NCBI GenBank assembly: GCA_030141605.1
Contig: JAQGDQ010000025.1
Location: forward strand, 728,907-792,906
Reading direction: 5' to 3'
Length of the DNA: 64,000 bases
From: Tubiluchus corallicola
Lineage: Eukaryota > Priapulida > Priapulimorpha > Priapulimorphida > Tubiluchidae
Made by a program: the position numbers and the translations under genes
The notes under the pieces: generated by a model
Seen by the model: only the letters and a program-made list of their open reading frames with translations
Told to the model about the DNA's origin: nothing
Database searches by the model: none
In this document: positions 61,168 through 64,000 of the stretch, piece after piece
How positions within the stretch are numbered: the stretch's first letter is position 1
Layout of the letters: every line of letters begins with the position of its first letter

Positions 61168-62246
61168 GAAGTGCCAGCGAGGCAGCTATGGAAACTCTGA
61201 AAAGACAAACTGGAATGCCAGACGAAGTTTGCTTGTGTTACAGTGGTATACCTGGTGCTGTTTACGGAGTTTGCGCAAGATCAAACATAGCTATGGGTAA
61301 GCTCGAAAGATGAGCGCATTCTTATATAGTGATTTTCATTTACCTTTGCTGGCCGATATGTAGTCCGTTTCAGCAGATTTCATAAGCTGTGCCTCTACCG
61401 ATTTTGATTCGTTTGTTTCTCCAAGAATATTACAATTTATTGCATTCGCTCAATAAAAAGGAAATCCCATAATGGTGTCCAGTAATTGTAGAAGAACTTG
61501 GTGAAAATCTCTGTATGCAACTTAGCAAAAGACACTTGACAATAACACAAATGAATTTTTAGTGACAAGAATAGTGAAATGAATTAGAAAATTAAAAAAA
61601 TCCCGCAATTAAAAACCAAGGAAGAAAACAAAAAGCGCAACATTTCAAAGTACCACTGTACATTATCTTCGTGTGAAAAAAAGCAAAAAACGTCACATGG
61701 AATTACTTGTGCTAATTTTTAGGATGTTTTTACTCGTGCTTTTTATTTCCTGTGCTTCTGTGATTTTTTTCGACGTGCGTGTTTGTGTCATTGTTAGCGT
61801 GATAATTTTATGTGTTAATAATCAAATTTTATGGTACAACCAAAGTTGGGAAGTTGGCGCAGTCACCCGAATGCGAATTCATCTATTTGTGCATGAAGCA
61901 CAAAAATAATTTAATTAATTTACCTTGGGAAACGTGCGCTTGACAAAGTCAAGGGTCTCTGGTGCCCTTGCGACCTTCTCCTTCCCCTTGATCAAAATAA
62001 AATACGTGATAAAGTTTGCCCCTAGGACGTAAATTTTCGCGAAATTCCTCACGGTCTTTGGCTACGACAGATGTTACTATTGCTCACACGGGTCGCTGAG
62101 TTCTTGGCAATTGTAAATAATGTAGTATATGAGGTTTTTATGGGTTTCTATTGCTGTTTATAGGAACGTGGATGGGGCCGTACGAAGGCAGATACGTGGC
62201 ATTAACGGAGTATGGTGGCGAGGTTGATACAACAGCCCTGTGGGAG
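61168..62246 (+). CDS. PRDM-type PR/SET-domain protein, two exons of the PR domain; gene continues beyond window
   Basis: Exons 61168-61296 (acceptor TTGCTTCAG, donor ATGG|GTAAGC) and 62164-62246 (acceptor TTTATAG, donor GAG|GTAGTA) join in frame. The product reads MPDEVCLCYSGIPGAVYGVC, then ARSNIAMG and TWMGPYEGRYV, then VDTTALWE. This follows the N-terminal half of the PR (SET-like) domain of PRDM regulators: a LPxxVxLxxSxIPGAGxGxxA strand, then the I.xGTWxGPYEG core, then LWE. PRDM proteins are nuclear and usually add C2H2 zinc fingers, which must lie downstream. The next expected PR segment (FIDG...SWMRYV-like) was not found up to 64000. Subfamily is not assigned; it resembles PRDM11/PRDM9-type PR domains. 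Confidence 0.85.
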
Positions 62247-63235
62247 GTAGTACAATTATATGCCAAGAATATTTTTAAAGAAAAAATATGTTCTATTACC
62301 ATGAAAATACAGATCATTTTTGTAGCGTTGAAACTGATGCTCCTGTCAAGCGAATGATCTTGTTGGTGTGATGTCTGGCTGCATTATTATGTTTAGTTGG
62401 AGTATGGCAATCTCAGGCTGCAGTCAGTTAGTCAGTCAGTCAGTCAGTAAATTTAAGTAAGTATGTTAACAGTAGGCAGTAAGTTAGTGAGTCACACACT
62501 CAGTCAGTTAGTTAATTAATAAGCAAGTTAGTGAATCAGTAATCAGTCTGTTAGTGAGCCAGTCACTTAGTTAGTCAGTCAGTTCATTTTAGTATCAGTC
62601 CTTTGGTCAGATGGTTGGTCAATAAAAAGTCAGTAATTAGTCAGTAAAGCAGTCTATCGCCAAAGTGTGGTTGGTCAGTAAGTCGGTTAGCGAATCAATC
62701 AGTCAGTCGTCCTTGGCCTCTTTACTCATTGGCCTATCGTTTGGTTGCCGATCGGTCGGCATATCAGTCGTTAAAAGTCATTGAACTTCTTGTTATTGCC
62801 GTTGAAGACTATATTGTTCAATGAGTTGATGGGTTGATCAATTAGTCAGTTGATCGGCCAGTCACACATTCATCCTGAGCTGGGAATACAGTGGATGAGC
62901 ACCTGATCAATTAGTTTCTTGGCGAAATATTACCAGTAACAACAATCTCTGTTTTAAATGTGGTAGAGTCACGAAATTTTTTAGATTTAAGATGAACGCT
63001 GAACAGAGCCTTCAATGGCTTCAGTAGCTTTGTAAATGAATTCCTAATACTGGATGTGTTTACCCCGTCTGTCTTTGCGTGAGTAATTAATGAGATTCTA
63101 CTCGGGGGCAATTAAAATTGATAGGCTATATAAGAATCTGAGAGTTGTCATGCAGATTTCATGATAAATCGTTTGCTTCTTTCGTTTCCAATTCAGTGTT
63201 GATGTTAAGTAAACGTAGTTGGACTCATTCCAAAA
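62247..63235 (+). other. PRDM intron, degenerate AGTC-type repeat
   Basis: About 62410-62720 is a decayed tetranucleotide tract (AGTC, AGTT, AGTA). No gene recognised on either strand. Confidence 0.5.
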
Positions 63236-63490
63236 ATGGACCCAAGTGTTCAGTCCTGTCGATGTCATCGACGATGCGTTGCCATTGTCGTTGTTGGGAA
63301 TACCATCAAAAATTGCCGTAGGTGCGGGCTATCTTGTTCAATTTTCTGCAGGAAAGGGTCCAATTTATTGAAGATTCTTACCACGTCTACGTCTTGTAAC
63401 ACTACGTGGACGACGCGCATATGTGATAGTTCTTGGGACCTCGGCGCCCTCAAACTCGAACGTTCGACCACGTAGTGTTTCGCTAACTCT
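63236..63490 (-). other. CpG-richer segment with overlapping open frames, unexplained
   Basis: On the - strand a 107-nt segment (63488 to 63382) is bounded by an acceptor-like TTTTTATAATGCAG and a donor-like GTAAGA. Two of its frames are open: one gives ELAKHYVVERSSLRAPRSQE, the other TFEFEGAEVPRTITYARRP. Downstream frames are short and interrupted by stops. It may be a relic of a coding sequence, an element, or chance. I recognise no family. Confidence 0.25.
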
Positions 63491-64000
63491 GCATTATAAA
63501 AATTAATGATACGTTTTGTTTGGTTTATTATTTTGACTTTGGAAGGCAAGTATTGTTATTTCTGATCTGATGAACACGCTTTTACACTTAGCAATACCAC
63601 CCAATGGTAAGGTTATTAATTTAAAAAAAAGTAAAAAATGTTCTTTTGACCAATGGTCTAAAAATACTAATGGAGACGCCGGTGTCCTATTTTTAGTTGA
63701 CTATAAATCTTATTGGGATAACATAAACCATGTCTGATGGTCATATGAACGCCTAAAATATTAAGTAAATGAATAACTTGAACTGCTGGTCTAGTCTTTT
63801 TATTTTGAAACGTCTTTAGTCTTTTAGCTACACCCACAAACCCAAAACTTTGAAAAAACTGTCCATTATCCAATGCACAGTTTGTTTACCCTACTGTTCA
63901 CCATGTAAAATAACAAAACTAAGCGAGTAGATCAAGTTAGTCATTTATTTATTACGTTACCTGGCTGCAAATTATCTACATGAACTGAAATATTAAGTTA
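63491..64000. other. Window end, no gene seen
   Basis: AT-rich, no recognised gene; presumably intron of the PRDM-type gene. Confidence 0.4.

Overview
The window is animal nuclear DNA, AT-rich, with spliced genes, GT-AG introns from a few hundred bases to several kb, abundant microsatellites and decayed transposons. Gene content (a lysosomal galactocerebrosidase, a secreted chitin-deacetylase-like protein with CBM14 and LDLa modules, and a PR/SET-domain gene) and the gene density suggest a non-vertebrate metazoan. I cannot name the phylum from the sequence. All three host genes run on the + strand. Most open reading frames outside the exons below are chance or repeat frames.

Region 1, 1-26622: the 3' part of a galactocerebrosidase (GALC) gene. 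Fourteen exons (617 codons plus stop) join in frame with consistent splice phases. The 5' exons (signal peptide and first part of the barrel) lie upstream of the window. Introns carry a piggyBac-type MITE, a two-copy run of a dispersed repeat, a tRNA-like element, a CAGGGCCGGCC-ended element with an internal (GA)n tract, several degenerate simple repeats, and a 23-bp minisatellite that starts at a splice donor.

Region 2, 26623-32528: intergenic, with a very long (GA)n tract just after the GALC stop and otherwise AT-rich sequence with no recognised gene.

Region 3, 32529-38742: a complete 8-exon gene with a TATA box. It encodes a 524-aa secreted protein with signal peptide, CBM14 chitin-binding domain, LDLa domain and chitin-deacetylase domain. 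The catalytic and metal-binding residues of the deacetylase domain appear to be replaced, so it looks like a pseudoenzyme.

Region 4, 38743-64000: mostly non-coding. It holds repeat copies, microsatellites, two degraded LINE reverse-transcriptase pieces on the - strand, and the 5' end of a PRDM-type gene. Two exons encoding the N-terminal half of a PR/SET domain lie at 61168-62246. Two candidate upstream coding exons (48254-48698 and 58639-58675) both end in the splice phase the PR-domain exon needs. The gene continues beyond the window.

No bacterial-type operon, CRISPR array, complete autonomous transposon or viral gene was seen. The observations most worth follow-up are the inactive-looking deacetylase, a near-perfect 122-bp palindrome in the PRDM 5' region, the splice-donor minisatellite, the possible alternative PRDM first exons, and a small zinc-ribbon-like ORF.
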